Of a stretch of 64,000 nucleotides of DNA, positions 9,800-20,960 are shown in pieces. The notes beneath the pieces were generated by a model that did not search any database, was not told the DNA's origin, and saw only the letters and a list, made by a program, of their open reading frames with translations. The DNA is from Asterella californica (lineage: Eukaryota > Streptophyta > Marchantiopsida > Marchantiales > Aytoniaceae). Numbering within the stretch: position 1 is the stretch's first letter; every line of letters begins with the position of its first letter. A program made the translations under genes and the position numbers. Location: positions 19,778,001 to 19,842,000 of the forward strand of contig JAYKYS010000007.1 of assembly GCA_036924285.1 (NCBI GenBank). Direction: 5' to 3'.

Positions 9800-10650
9800 A
9801 TGGCTACTCCTTATCCAACTAAATATCTTCACAGGTTCACGGGAAAAGACTTTCAACTCTGGAAGGTTCAGATGCAGATTCTGTTCCGAGCCAAGTAAGA
9901 TCATTGACATCGTTCAAGGGAAGTTGACTCGAGACAAAGCAGATGACTCGGCTGTATGCGATGATGGTGATTTTCAAGGTCAAATCCTCATAAGCTTGTC
10001 GCTTGATAAAAAACATCTCAAGCAACTGATTAACTGTGATACATCTTACAAGATGTGGACTCGGCTTTGCACTCTTCATGAACACGTAGCTTTGGAAACC
10101 ATCCAAATGGTACAACAGCAGTTCTATGAGTACCAGACGACAGTAGAAGATGATATTGCTCGTCATCTCAGTAAGCTTGAGACACTGGTCGCACAACTTG
10201 CAAGTCTGAATGAGTCCGTTTCAACGAGTGCACTAAAGTGCAAAATCATTTGTTCCCTGGCTGAGTCATATCGTTATTCCATAGCTGCATGGGATAGTGT
10301 TCCTACAGAGCAACAAAGCATAGAGATGCTCGGTTACTAAAAGAAGAGTACGAAACTCAATCTCTCGTTCTCGTGAAACTACTGATCAAGCATTGCTGGT
10401 ACGACAGTCAAGCACAGGAGCTTCATGGGGAGGACATCGACGAAACGGGGAATCTACTGATGATCTGAAGCGGAGGAGAACATGTAACTACCGCAAGGAG
10501 GTAGAACACTGGAAGTCAGAGTGTGAAAAATTGAAGCTGCGGAGCTGTGCAAAACTTCCTGCAGGAAGAACTGAAGTTGCCCGCGGGGGGGTGGTTCGTA
10601 ATGGATCTACTACTATGGAGCAAATCAAGCATCAAGTCAAGCGGACTTGG
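9800..10650 (+). pseudogene. Copia-1 gag with degraded zinc knuckle
   Basis: The ATG at 9800 starts a gag of UBN2/Copia type (FTGKDFQLWKVQM near the start). After a frameshift near 9896 it continues in 9905-10340 (LSKLETLVAQL, AAWDSVPTEQQ). These motifs are of a style I associate with metazoan copia gag. The zinc knuckle near 10480-10525 reads C-x2-R-x4-H-x4-C, so the second Cys of CCHC is replaced by Arg. There are several frame changes. It would have encoded the capsid/nucleocapsid of the particle and is non-functional now. Confidence 0.75.
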
Positions 10651-10736
10651 TAGAAATCGCCACAAATTCATGGAGTTCACCTCGCAGCCGTGAGGCCTTC
10701 GCTACGGTATCTTCTCAGAGTTCACCCACTCACATC

Positions 10737-11918
10737 TATGAAGGTAATGATCAGTTCTGGTATGCAGATGGAGGTGCCACAGAACACATGACTGACAGAG
10801 AGCATTGGTTCAGTCATTTCAAACCAGTACCTGAAGGAGAGTGGTCAGTAAAGGTGGCCGATGATAGAGTACTCTCTGTACTGGAGTTGGTAATATCAGT
10901 GTTACATGCAGGCTTGATCAGTATGAGCAATCAGCTGTGCTTAAGCATGTATTGTACGTTCCGGAACTTCAGCAAAATCTCTTTTCTGTTGGGCAAGCTG
11001 CCGATAAAGGATTCACAACAATCTGCACCAAACACAACTACACTATCATGAACAGCAAAGGGGAGGTTGTCATGAAAGGGGTACAACAGAGTAGACTCTA
11101 TCAGTTGCTATGCACAGCAACTGATAGAGTCTCGTCATCGATCTTAACCATGGACTTGTGGCACAATCGGTTATACCATCTCAACTTTGCAACTTTGCAA
11201 CAAATGGCAAAAGGTGATGTTGTCGAGGGTTTGAGCATTCAAGGGAGTCGAGTACCAGATGAAATGTGTGAAGCTTGCATCTACGAGAAGCAACATCGCC
11301 AACCATTTAGTGTACACAACCGACTTCATCGTGCAGACAAGCCTGGCGTCTTCTTCCACACAGATATTTGCGGGGAGACGAGTGTGTCATTCATTGGACA
11401 GAAGAAATATTTTCTTTTGTTTAAGGACGACCATAGTAGTTACTGCTTTATTTACTTCCTGAAACATAAACAGAAACATTCTCATGTTTTCAAGCTTTGT
11501 TTCAGCAGGTCCTCATAGAAACTGGAAACTCAGTAAAGAAGTTGCGATCCGACGGAGGTGGTGAATACATCGGTAAGGAGTTCCAACAATATTTGCGGGA
11601 GAAAGGCATCCGACATGAAACAAGCTCTCCGTACACGCTGGAGCAAAATGGCATTGCTGAAAAGGAGAATCGCATCATTTGTGAAGCAGCACGAAGTCTT
11701 CTTCATGGCCGGAGTTTGGAGCTCAAATTCTGGACGGAGGCGTGCAATACTGCAGTCTACACGCTTAATCGAACCCTTTCTCGTACACGCAGTAAAACTC
11801 CATTTGAGTCATGGTTTGGATACAGGCCTTCTGTTAGCCATATGAGTGTGTTTGGGTCATACGCATATGCTCACCAAAGGAGTTACGCACCAAGTTCGAG
11901 CCTAAGAGATGTCTGCTA
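10737..11918 (+). pseudogene. Copia-1 protease and integrase region
   Basis: The aspartic protease site reads WYADGGATEHM, where D-S/T-G is expected, so Ser is replaced by Gly. The GAG-pre-integrase block follows (LWHNRLYHL with CEACIYEKQ). The integrase core includes HTDICG, KKLRSDGGGEY and EQNGIAEKENR, giving the D-D-E triad. There are at least two frame changes (near 10930 and 11500). The product would have processed Gag-Pol and inserted cDNA. A perfect 16-bp foldback lies inside the coding part at 11094-11131. Confidence 0.82.
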
Positions 11919-12300
11919 ATGGGCTATAGCCTACCGGCTTTGGGATCCAATCAATCAGAGAATATCATCCGGCGTGATGTGATATTTGATGAGCGCATGG
12001 TAACTGTGAACCATGAAGGCATTCAATCTGCCAGTCCTGCTACTGAGTCCCTCACACCTCTTATTCTCCCTAGCATCGGACAGTCTAGCTTGAGTGGAAG
12101 TTTAGAACCTCCAGCAACTTCTGCATTCGAACTCGAATCTTGAGAGGGAAGCCGCAGATGATGGTGATGGTGAGGTAGGAGAAGCGAATAGTAGTGGAGA
12201 AGACATAGTCACTATGGACAACCTGACTAGGAGAGGTGATCCAGCAAGCTCTTGTCCTGTAACAGAAGGTGTGAATGACACGATTGCCAGATGATCATCT
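11919..12300 (+). pseudogene. Copia-1 integrase C-terminus / linker
   Basis: This is the frame-broken continuation of integrase (NIIRRDVIFDE resembles the conserved SRDVxFDE block), followed by an acidic Ser/Glu-rich linker typical of Copia polyproteins. Confidence 0.6.
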
Positions 12301-13797
12301 CAGCGAAGCAGAAATCCACCCAAGCGCTACGGAGCGTCCGGCCGATCGGAGCAATATTCACAAGTCTATGTGACTGATGGCACACAAGCAGTGATTAAGA
12401 GCCAGAAACTCTTCAACAGGCTCTACAATCACCCCAAACATATCAATGGTAAGCTGCCATGCATGAATGAGGAGTATAACTCCTTAATCACTACGAACAC
12501 ATGGAGGTTGGAGAAGCTGCCCCCGGGAAGGAAAGCAATTCAGTGTAAATGGGTTTTCAAGCTTAAGCGGCGATCTGATGGTTCCGCTGAAAGGTTCAAG
12601 GCCAGGCTTGTCGGGCTTCTCACAGAAAAAGGGGATTGATTAGGAGACGTTTTCTCCCATCGATTCGGTACGTACCATCCTTGCTCTAGCTGCTGCAGAG
12701 GATTTGGAGACTGTCCAATTTGACATCAGAACCGCTTTCTTAACCAGCGAGCTGGAGGAAATAATCTACATGCAGCAACCAGAGATGTACGTACAGGAAG
12801 GATTTGAAGATTCCAGAAGTTCCAGAGTGGGCATGTTCTAAATGCCATACGGTCTCAAGCAAGCCAATCGCACATTAAACAAAACATTTGAAAACCTCTT
12901 AGTCAAATATAGACTACTGCCTACAGAAGCTGACCCTTGCGTCTGTCGCAGTTGCCACGAGGGAGTTCTAATCCTTGCTCTATTTGTGGATGATGGTCTG
13001 GCTTGCGCAAGCCGAAAAGCTGTCCTTGATACACTCATCTTAGAACTAGGCAAGGAATTTGAGGTTAAATAAGGAGTCTTGGATAGCTACGTGGGTCTAC
13101 GTATATGTAGAGATCGACCATCTAGAAGCATCTCGATTGATCAAACACTATGTTGATCTGGCCCTTGAGAAGTTTGGGTTCATGGATGCACATCCTGTTC
13201 TCACTCCGGCAGATCAGCACTCAAGGCTATCTCTATCTCTTGACACGTTAGAGATAGAGGAGGAGGTTGATGCTCTTGAATATCAGCAGGTGGTTTGAAG
13301 CATCATGTTTATAATGCTTGGAACCAGACATGACATTGCATATGCGGTAGCAGTTGCATCAAAATTCTCTCGTTGACCGTTTACGTCACACTGGAACCAT
13401 GTCAAGAGGATACAGAAGTATTTGAAGGGTACGAGACACTTTGTTCTCCACTATGGTCACAGTGGAGAATCATGTGCAAAACTCATAGGACTTCGCGTTG
13501 CTGATTTTGCTGGTGAAGTGGATAATCGGCGATCAAGGAGTGGTCACACATTTCAGCTACATGGAGGTTCTGTAACATGGAGAAGTGAAATGCAGCGGTC
13601 AGTAGCAGGTTCCACAACAGAGGCTGAATATGTTACTGCATACGGAGCTTCCAAAGAAGCTGTATGGATAAGAACATTGATGGAAAATGTTGTTTTCTCT
13701 CAAAGCACAACCACTACTATCTTCGGCGATAATCAAAGCTGCATCAGGTTGATAAGAAACCTAGAGTTCCATCGCAGAATAAAGCACATAGACATTG
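12301..13797 (+). pseudogene. Copia-1 reverse transcriptase and RNase H (N-terminal part)
   Basis: The RT blocks include KWVFKLKRRSDG, then a broken middle part with FDIRTAFLTSELEE, then MPYGLKQANR, and the catalytic box as FVDDGL. The RNase H block has WRSEMQRSVAGSTTEAEY, then FGDNQS, and breaks off after KHIDI at 13797. The next codons of this domain are found on the minus strand from 20667 downwards. The CATTG at 13793-13797 is shared with the other side of the break. There are multiple stops and frameshifts. Confidence 0.85.
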
Positions 13798-14106
13798 TGT
13801 TATGATCTATGGCAGCAAGAACACAATTCATAGCACCACTCCAACAGGGGAGGAAAACCTTCAAACAAGGAAGGAGGCTCTCGCAGCCTTCACAAGAGGA
13901 AAAAGAAGGAACAGAGTATCACTAAAGAGACTTACTTGGGAGCAGAGCCCCTTCTCAATATATAGGGAGAACCAACAGACTTTTGAGGTTGGGTCTCCGT
14001 GACATAGTTGTCTTACAGGACTTGTGCACAAAGTCCAAAGTCTTACAGGACTTGTGCACGGGGTCTTACAAGACTTCATGAGCTTGTCTTACTCCGTATG
14101 TCAACA
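13798..14106 (-). repeat. Copia-2 3' LTR (309 bp)
   Basis: On the minus strand it starts TGTTGACATACGG and ends ATCATAACA. It is nearly identical to 20668-20946, with three substitutions in 279 aligned bases plus a 30-bp tandem duplication here (the GTGCACAAGTCCTGTAAGAC module occurs twice). This low divergence points to recent insertion. Confidence 0.93.
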
Positions 14107-17100
14107 GTCCCCCTCAAGCTCATATCAATATCCTTAACACCTAGACATAATCTGAAAATATCAAATTTATCTCTAGGTAAAGCTTTAGTGAATATATCAG
14201 CAACTTGTTCACCTGTAGGTACATATCTTAGATCTATCTCTCCAGCCAATACTTTTTCTCGAATAAAGTGATAATGAACCTCTATATGCTTGGTCCTAGC
14301 ATGGAAAACAGGATTAGAAGCAAGTTTAATACTGCTGATATTGTCCGTGTGTAAAACAACAGGGTCAGAAAATTCCACACCCATATCTTTCAGTAAGGTG
14401 TGAAGCCAAACGGATTCGCAAGTAGCATTAGTGGCACCTCTGTATTCTGCTTCAGTCGATGACAGAGCAACTGTAGGTTGCTTCTTCGACTGCCAGCTAA
14501 CAGCAGAGTCTCCAAGGCTGAAGACAAAACCTGACGTAGATCTTCTATCTTGAGCACTTCCTGCCTAGTCTGCATCAGTAAAACCATGTAACAAGAGAGG
14601 ACCACCCGCTGCGTAGTGAAGTCCATACTGAATTGTGAACTTCACGTATCGTAGAATCCGTCGAACCGCATCAAGATGAGGTTTCCTAGGTGCCTGCATG
14701 AACTGACTAACTAGACCTACAGCATAACTTAGATCAGGTCTAGTAATGGTCAAGTAGATCAGGCTGCCTACAATCTGTCTATAGAAATTAGGATCTGCTA
14801 ATAGCTCACCATCCTCAGCATTCAACTTCAGAGAAGATGCAAGAGGGGTAGATATAGGCTTACAAGCTGTCATCCCAAACTGTTCTAGCTTATTCAGAGC
14901 ATACTGTCTCTGTAACAGCCATGTATCACCTCCATCCTTGATGAACTCAATAGCTAGAAAGTACTTCAGCTCATCTAGATCTTTTATATCAAACTCTCCT
15001 TTCAGCTGATCTTTCACCTGCTTGATAAGGCTCTTAGAGGTACCAGTGATAACAAGATCATCTACATAGATGATGATCAGTACTGTGTTATCATCGACCT
15101 GCAAAGAGTACAATGAGGAGTCTGAACTACAAAGACGGAAGCCAAGCAATAGTAGAAACGAGTTAATCTTGGCATTCCAAGCTCTTGGAGCTTGCTTAAG
15201 CCCATACAAGGACTTCTGGAGTCTACAAACTTTATTTGGATACCTTTGGTCTTCGTATCCCGGGGGTTGCATCATGTAGACCTCCTCCTGCAGATCTCCG
15301 TTCAGGAAGGCATTATTGAAATCCATTTGATGCAATTGCCACCCTTTACTTGTAGCCAATCCCACAAGGGTACGTATCGAAGCCATCTTGGCTACCAGAC
15401 TGAAGGTTTCCTCAAAGTCAAGACCATACTGCTGCGCATATCCTTTAGCCACAAGTCTCGCTTTATGCTTGTGGACTGAACCATCCGAATTTCTCTTGAC
15501 CTTGTAAACCCATCTACAACCAATAGCTTTCTTACCATAAGGTAAATCAACCAGCTCCCAAGTCTGCTGATTTGACACAGCTGAAAGCTCAACTTGCATG
15601 GCTTCCGCCCATTTTGCCTGATGCATCGCCTCCTCAAGAGAATTTGGTTCCTGCTCATGCACGACATTCACCATGTAGGCATGGTGTTCAGCCAAGAAAC
15701 CTTCACACTGAAAACGTTGGACAGGATGTCTCGCTCTGGTGGACCTTCGCAGATCAGATTGACCTGATGGTCCAGCTTCAGATCCCTGATTTGGCTGAGA
15801 GCTGCTGACGTGGTCGTCAAAAGTATGCACAATATCTGCACTGCGCTGCTCATTGATCATCTGCTGCAACACTGGAGAGCTGTTGGAATGTACAACCTGT
15901 GTAGGTTGAACAACAGGTGGAGGGATCTGAACCGTGGGTACATCAACTATAGGGACTTGACCAGACCAAGGAGCTCTCATGCGCATTGGATGAAATACAG
16001 CACTACCACTACCTGAACTAGTGGCTTGAGTGGTTGTAGAACCAACCTGAACTGGTTGGACAGAGGATAGAATAGGTGAAATAGCAACAGAGCTTGACGT
16101 AGCCTGATACCAAGATAACAACTCATCAAAAACAACATCTCTACTGATGAGCAATCTCCTCGAAGTTGGGATATAACACCTATATCCTTTCGTATCAGAA
16201 GCATAGCCTAAGAAGATACACTTCTCAGCTTTTGGGTCCAGCTTGCTGCGTCTTTCATCTGGTACATGTACAAAACAGATAGAACCAAACACTTTGAGAC
16301 ATGAGAGGTCTGGTTTCTTGCCTACTAATACCTTGTAAGGGGTCTTCTTATGTACCGCTGCAGTTTGTGCACGGTTCATGAGGTAGACAGCACAGGCAAC
16401 AGCTTCCGCCCAATAACACTTAGGTATAGACTTCTCGTTCAGCATTGCACGTGCTGACTCCGCAATGTGTCTGTTCTTCCTCTCTGCTACACCATTCTGT
16501 TGCGGACTGTAGCTGCACGTGACCTCTCTTTTGATCCCATGCTCTTGCAAAAAAGTGTCAAAGTGACGAGAGATGAACTCGTCTCCTCCATCCGAACGGA
16601 GTCGTAGGATGCAATGGTTGTACTGCTTCTCAACTAGGATCTTGAATGTTTGAAACACAGCAAAGATGTCTGACTTGACCTTGAGGAAGTAGACCCAAGT
16701 AAATCGCGAGAAGTCATCTATGAATGAGACGAAGTACTGAGAACCATTCAAGCTTGCTTGAGATGCAGTCCATACATCAGAATGTATCAACTCCAACACC
16801 TTGGAAGCTCTAGTGCCCTGATGGCGAAACGGTTGCCTAGCCTGCTTGCCAAACTGACAAGCTTCACAAATCTGAGATGAGATAGGAGATGTGAACTTGG
16901 GAAGACCTGTAACTAACTCTGACGTAGGTAAGGTCTTCAACCGCTGATAGTTCATATGACCTACTCTCTTATGTCACATCTCCAAATCTGAGACTCCAGA
17001 GGTATGAACAAAAATCGCAGCTTGAAGTTGAGGTTGAACAGCATCCAATTTGAACAACCTTCCTACTCTTGACCCTCTGGCAACTACATTGTTATCGCTG

Positions 17101-17468
17101 GTTTCAACAATACATCCCTTGCTGTTGAACCGAACTTGATAACCTTGCTCCACCATCTGACCTACTGAAACTAGATTCCTAGTAATGGTGGGCACATATA
17201 GTACATCTCCCAAAGCAGAAATGTTTGAAGATGCAACAGATAGAGGAACTGTACCCATATGTGTAATGTTGTGCTGGGTATCATCACCAGTATAGACTAT
17301 TGCTGGTGTCTTCAGTGGCTCCTTCTGACTGAACCATTCACCATGTGCTGTCATGTGGTTCGAAGCTCCAGAATCAATAAACCACTCATCAGCATGTTTG
17401 CTCATGGAACCCATGACATGTGCCATCGTTAGAAGACTGTCATCTGAAAAAGGTTCCTCTGTCGACAC
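14076..17468 (-). pseudogene. Copia-2 pol: protease, integrase, RT, RNase H
   Basis: One frame runs almost unbroken from 17468 to 14076, with only two stops: TGA at 16976-16974 and TAG at 14567-14565. Both are where Trp is expected (LWHKR and DADWAG type contexts), so both look like TGG codons changed by G-to-A. The protease site is WFIDSGASNHM. Integrase has HSDVW, RLRSDGG and QQNGVAERKNR. RT has FNNAFLNGDL and the catalytic IYVDDLVITG. RNase H has [15 protein letters not shown] and the [14 protein letters not shown] block. The style is the Tork/TNT1-like branch. The frame runs through the polypurine tract into the LTR. It is nearly intact and only recently inactivated. Confidence 0.92.
14107..14121 (-). 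promoter_or_regulatory. Copia-2 polypurine tract
   Basis: GAGCTTGAGGGGGAC on the minus strand directly precedes the 3' LTR. This is the position and composition of the plus-strand primer of Copia elements. Confidence 0.8.
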
Positions 17469-17902
17469 ATAGTTTTGCTGTGGAAGCTACCAGACCTGAT
17501 GTCTGCTTGCCTCTTGAAGCAGGTCTTGATCACATGACCTTTGGTTTTACAGTATGCACAAAACCGCTGCTCACCCCCGTCTTTAGCTTGCTGTTGCTGA
17601 TGGTCAGGTCGAAAGTTCTATTGCTGCTGAGAGAACTGACCTCGACCAGAAGAACCAAATCGGTTCTTACCTCTACCACCGAAGCTCTTTCCTCGTCCTC
17701 TGCCTCTACCTCCAGCAAAGAAAGCTTGCTCTTGTGATGAGACAGAACCACCATTGCCCTGAAGACGAATCTCTTCTGACACTAACATAGGAATCAACTC
17801 ATCGAACTTGGGAAAAGTATCCCTGACAGCAATGGAAGTCTCGAAAGGTTTGTACTCTTTCCCAAGACCATTGATGGTGTGTAGGATGAGATCATCATCC
17901 TC
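17469..17902 (-). pseudogene. Copia-2 gag, C-terminal half with zinc knuckle
   Basis: This is the second half of a UBN2-type gag (HTINGLGKEYKPF), then a Gly/Arg-rich stretch and an intact CCHC knuckle (CAYCKTKGHVIKTC). There is one TAG after a Gln run near 17617 and a frame change near 17520 before protease. It begins exactly where the first half at 21415-21849 stops. Joined across the break, the two halves read continuously through the conserved central block of the gag domain. Confidence 0.85.
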
Positions 17903-17905
17903 GAC

Positions 17906-18357
17906 GGAATAGCACAGATGAACAAGAATCCAAGAAGGCAGAAGGCGAGCACGGAAGCGAGCCTTACCGACGCTTAACGAGCACGAATGAAATCCAAGAA
18001 ACTACAAAGCGAGCACGGAATAGCACGGATGCGGTCGCGGAATAGCACGGATTCACGAGAATCCAAGAAGGTGAGAAGGTGAGAAGGCGAGCACGGAAGC
18101 GAGGCTTAGCGAGCACCAATGAAATCCAAGAAACTACAAAGCGAGCACGTAATAGCACGGATGCGATCACGGAATAGCACGGATTCACGAGAATCCAAGA
18201 AGGTGCGAACTGCAAAGGCGAATGAAATCCAAGAACTTGGCAAGAACGCACAAAGCAAGCACGAAATAGCACGGAAGCCGAGCACAGAATAGCGCGGAAG
18301 CGAGCAAGGAAGCGATTATCGACTGAACTTGATTCACTTGAAGCGAGCACGATTCAC
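17906..18357 (-). repeat. Tandem array, ~131-134 bp unit, inside DNA that splits Copia-2 gag
   Basis: The GAATCCAAGAAGG landmark recurs at 17926, 18060 and 18191, with near-identical units of 134 and 131 bp and a diverged third unit. On the minus strand the units are rich in ATCCGTGCTATTCCGTG-type motifs. The same motif family occurs at 21850-22040 beside the other gag half. I read this as subterminal repeats of one inserted element. The ORF across the array is a by-product. Confidence 0.7.
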
Positions 18358-20240
18358 AGTTCACTCGATTCCGTGATTCGAAGACAGTCACTGACAGTGG
18401 CTCGAATGGCTCGATGGCACACTCAGGAAGAGCCGTAGAGTGCAATGTGCAAATAGCATAACGAAAACCTAGTGAAAGATCGAATGTGAATCGAACACCG
18501 ACTGTCACCGAGTCACCGTCGCAGTGTCGCACCGAGTGAACTGCAAAATTCCGAAAATGCCTACAAGCTGCACATCGAGTCACCGAATCATCGAGTAAAC
18601 TGCGGCTGCCCCCACTGTCACACAGTCCCAGCAGCGACGAAGCAACCAGCCGCGCGGTCCACGCCACGCCGAAATTCAAACTTTGAAATTCAAATTTCAA
18701 AATTCAAACCACGATAATATAATTTAAAATTATTAACTGTGGTAGTATGTATTATGTACTACTGTAGTACTGTGGTACTATAAAACCATGGTGCAAAATA
18801 CCGGCAAAACTGCAACACCAATTCATAACCCGGTCGAAATGCTGGCATGGTTCAAAGACACTCCAGTGTATATCAGAGCACTGTAAATACATATTCGGTA
18901 AGAAATGAAATGGAGCCAAGATAACCGTCAAGGATTCCGGGACCCCCAAACTGTCATAAAGTTATTTCCGACCCATAGTCTGCTTCCCTCGGTTTGACAA
19001 CTTCCCAGACTTGAAACTTCCCGGTTTTTGAAGCAAAGTTGCCGTCTCATTTTACTCTAAATGCCGGTTCTAGGCGAACTATGACGAGGCTAGTCAAATA
19101 TATCTCTGTGCTGCTGAGCTTGCTGGTCATGTACATGTGGGATGCTGGATCAGCTCTGTCTCTTTCAGGCCTGCAATATTAGCGGGTGATCATGACGCTT
19201 GGCTACTTGTCGACAGCGATGTGTTACGATACTAAGATTTCCTTCCCTGCAATGTAAAGATACACTAGCTATTACGTAGCAACCAGAAGATCTTTTTCAG
19301 CGTTATATTACACCATTACACTGACACTTCGTCCAGTCTGGATATTAACGTACGCTCAGCCTGTGTTCTGTTGGTGAATCTCGTTAAGTTCGCTCCTCCA
19401 GTCCAAAGAGATTTAGGTCGGCTTGGGGCGAGCCGCGAACAGAGAATCCAAGAAGGTGAACATTATGCCTGGGCCAGTAATGTAACATCATGATGTTAAT
19501 GTAATGCGTAGACAAAGTTGAGGCATTTGACTCTGCTCCTTCGAATTCTCAGTCCTGGTTATGATATAACCTACACGTAACCATGTAGGTTATACCCGTG
19601 GCTTTCGATTCCTTCAATTCACTGACATCGATCATGAAACGTGAACTACTCTTCACAATAAGTACATATGGTGCCACTAACAATGATGTCATCGACTACA
19701 TTGACTAGCAATGGGCCATTGGGGAATGGTGGAGAGTTAATGACAACTCTAGATCTTCTGTCTCCCTGAGTGAGTTCCACTTTCAACTATGCACATACGC
19801 ATGCGCACATCTTTTGTTCGGTACAGTTCGACCAGCAAATTTGCTATTTTGAGTATCGAATCTAATTTACTTTGAACTTAAAGCCACCTGAAGCTAGCTT
19901 AAGGACGATTTGCTGCACCTTGGAGCTCGAGCTAGTGATCATGAGCTACATCACAAAATGGTCGGGCATCAGAAGAGTCAAGTAGTAACTAGTACTGAAT
20001 TCGAAGCTGGGTCGGATTGTTGAATTCAAACTCTCTTTCGTATTCACCACGCGCACGACGCCACTAAATCTCGAGCGCGAGTGAATCTGCATACAATTAA
20101 TCGTCTTCACGTCCGTGTCTTTGACTAAAGCTGGCGACCTCATGCCACGAAACATGTTTGTGTGGAGAAACTCAAGTTTACGAACCAGCGTCAAACCCCT
20201 GAGTGAAGCACGAATTACCATTCAGATCGCCAGTGGGAGA
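18358..20240. other. Inverted flanking DNA, no gene recognised
   Basis: By the inversion model, part of this stretch is the former outer flank of Copia-1, now reversed. It contains AT-rich GAAATTCAAA repeats (18670-18710), a palindrome-rich spot (18735-18780), a perfect 16-bp palindrome TAACATCATGATGTTA near 19484, a foldback around 19571-19598 and a segment at 19070-19117 that resembles both flanks of the element at 25.3-26.6 kb. A weak RT-like VDDIIVSG reading occurs on the minus strand near 19680. I cannot confirm it. Confidence 0.4.
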
Positions 20241-20484
20241 TGAAGACCATACACTCCCATATGCAGAGGAGCGTTTAGAGGCTCTCAACTGTGACAACGC
20301 TTTACTGATACTAGAGGAATTTATACAGAGACAATGAGCACCGTCATGAAGAGTTCATCGTGCTTATTTTTCCATTTATACAGTTCGTCAGGTATCAGCT
20401 GTGAAGTCTCCGCTCTCCTGTTTCTGGCTTGTGTCAGTAGCTTCAGCACATGAGATTAGTGCCACGACTGTAAGGTTTACTTAT
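20241..20484 (-). repeat. Copia-1 3' LTR, displaced and inverted
   Basis: It is the reverse complement of 9205-9469 with about 14 substitutions and one ~24 bp deletion. It is oriented with the RNase H tail at 20505-20667, as a 3' LTR should be. A purine-rich GTAGAAGTGAAGA just inside it is the likely polypurine tract. Confidence 0.85.
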
Positions 20485-20504
20485 TCTTCACTTCTACTCA
20501 AACA

Positions 20505-20667
20505 TTAAAGTTCTGCGTGACTAAGATACCCAAGAAGAGTTCTAAACTTAAATTTTGTTGGACAGAATCGCTTGGTAAATATGTTTGCAACTTGATCATC
20601 GCTGCATTTGTAGAGCAGATCAATTACTCCTTCCTCCGGCTTCTCTCTTAAAAAGTGATAGACAATG
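20505..20667 (-). pseudogene. Copia-1 RNase H C-terminal end, displaced and inverted
   Basis: From 20667 downwards the frame reads YHFLREKPEEGVIDL, then VANIFTKRF and a stop at 20505. This is the conserved end of Copia RNase H. It continues directly, in frame and through the shared CATTG, from the break at 13797. Confidence 0.88.
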
Positions 20668-20946
20668 TGTTGACATACGGAGTAAGACAAGCTCATGAAG
20701 TCTTGTAAGACCCCGTGCACAAGTCCTGTAAGACAACTATGTCACGGAGACCCAACCTCAAAAGTCTGTTGGTTCTCTCTATATATTGAGAAGGGGCTCT
20801 GCCCCCAAGTAAGTCTCTTTAGTGATACTCTGTTCCTTCTTTTTCCTCTTGTGAAGGCTGCGAGAGCCTCCTTCCTTGTTTGAAGGTTTTCCTCCCCTGT
20901 TGGAGTGGTGCTATGAATTGTGTTCTTGCTGCCATACATCATAACA
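20668..20946 (+). repeat. Copia-2 5' LTR (279 bp), displaced by inversion
   Basis: It runs TGTTGACATACGG to CATCATAACA. It is the same sequence as 13798-14106 in opposite orientation. The flank CAATG at 20663-20667 is the complement of the TSD CATTG at the other end. Confidence 0.93.
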
Positions 20947-20960
20947 TGATATCAGAGCTT
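20947..20960 (+). promoter_or_regulatory. Copia-2 primer-binding site
   Basis: TGATATCAGAGC directly follows the LTR. It differs by one base from the classic plant Copia site TGGTATCAGAGC, which is complementary to the initiator tRNA-Met 3' end. Unlike Copia-1, this element uses full-tRNA priming. Confidence 0.85.

Larger units (their letters stand above)
9205..13797 (+). mobile_element. Copia-1, LTR retrotransposon, left part (interrupted by Copia-2)
   Basis: The order is 5' LTR, primer-binding site, gag, protease, integrase, RT and RNase H, which is the Copia (Pseudoviridae-type) order. The element is decayed, with many frameshifts and stops. It ends abruptly inside RNase H at 13797, where Copia-2 begins. 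The missing 3' end (RNase H tail plus 3' LTR) lies inverted at 20241-20667. The two LTRs differ by about 14 substitutions in ~240 aligned bases plus a ~24 bp indel, so the insertion is older than that of Copia-2. Confidence 0.88.
13798..17905 (-). mobile_element. Copia-2, LTR retrotransposon, 3' part (3' LTR to mid-gag)
   Basis: It is a young Copia element inserted in reverse orientation into Copia-1 RNase H. Reading on the minus strand from 17905: C-terminal gag with zinc knuckle, protease, integrase, RT, RNase H, polypurine tract, 3' LTR. Its 5' LTR and first half of gag lie at 20668-21849 on the plus strand. The 5-bp TSD is CATTG at 13793-13797 and CAATG (its complement) at 20663-20667, as expected if one side has been inverted. 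Confidence 0.92.

Noticed and set aside
13861..14271. Short ORFs across the Copia-2 LTR
   Set aside because: They lie within the LTR and antisense to pol, with no independent support.
17964..18700. Minus-strand ORFs of 128 and 171 codons
   Set aside because: They are created by the ~133-bp tandem array and have repetitive peptide with no domain.
19660..20221. Possible RT fragment (VDDIIVSG-like) on the minus strand
   Set aside because: Only one short motif, and flanking frames are broken. Not enough to call a further element.
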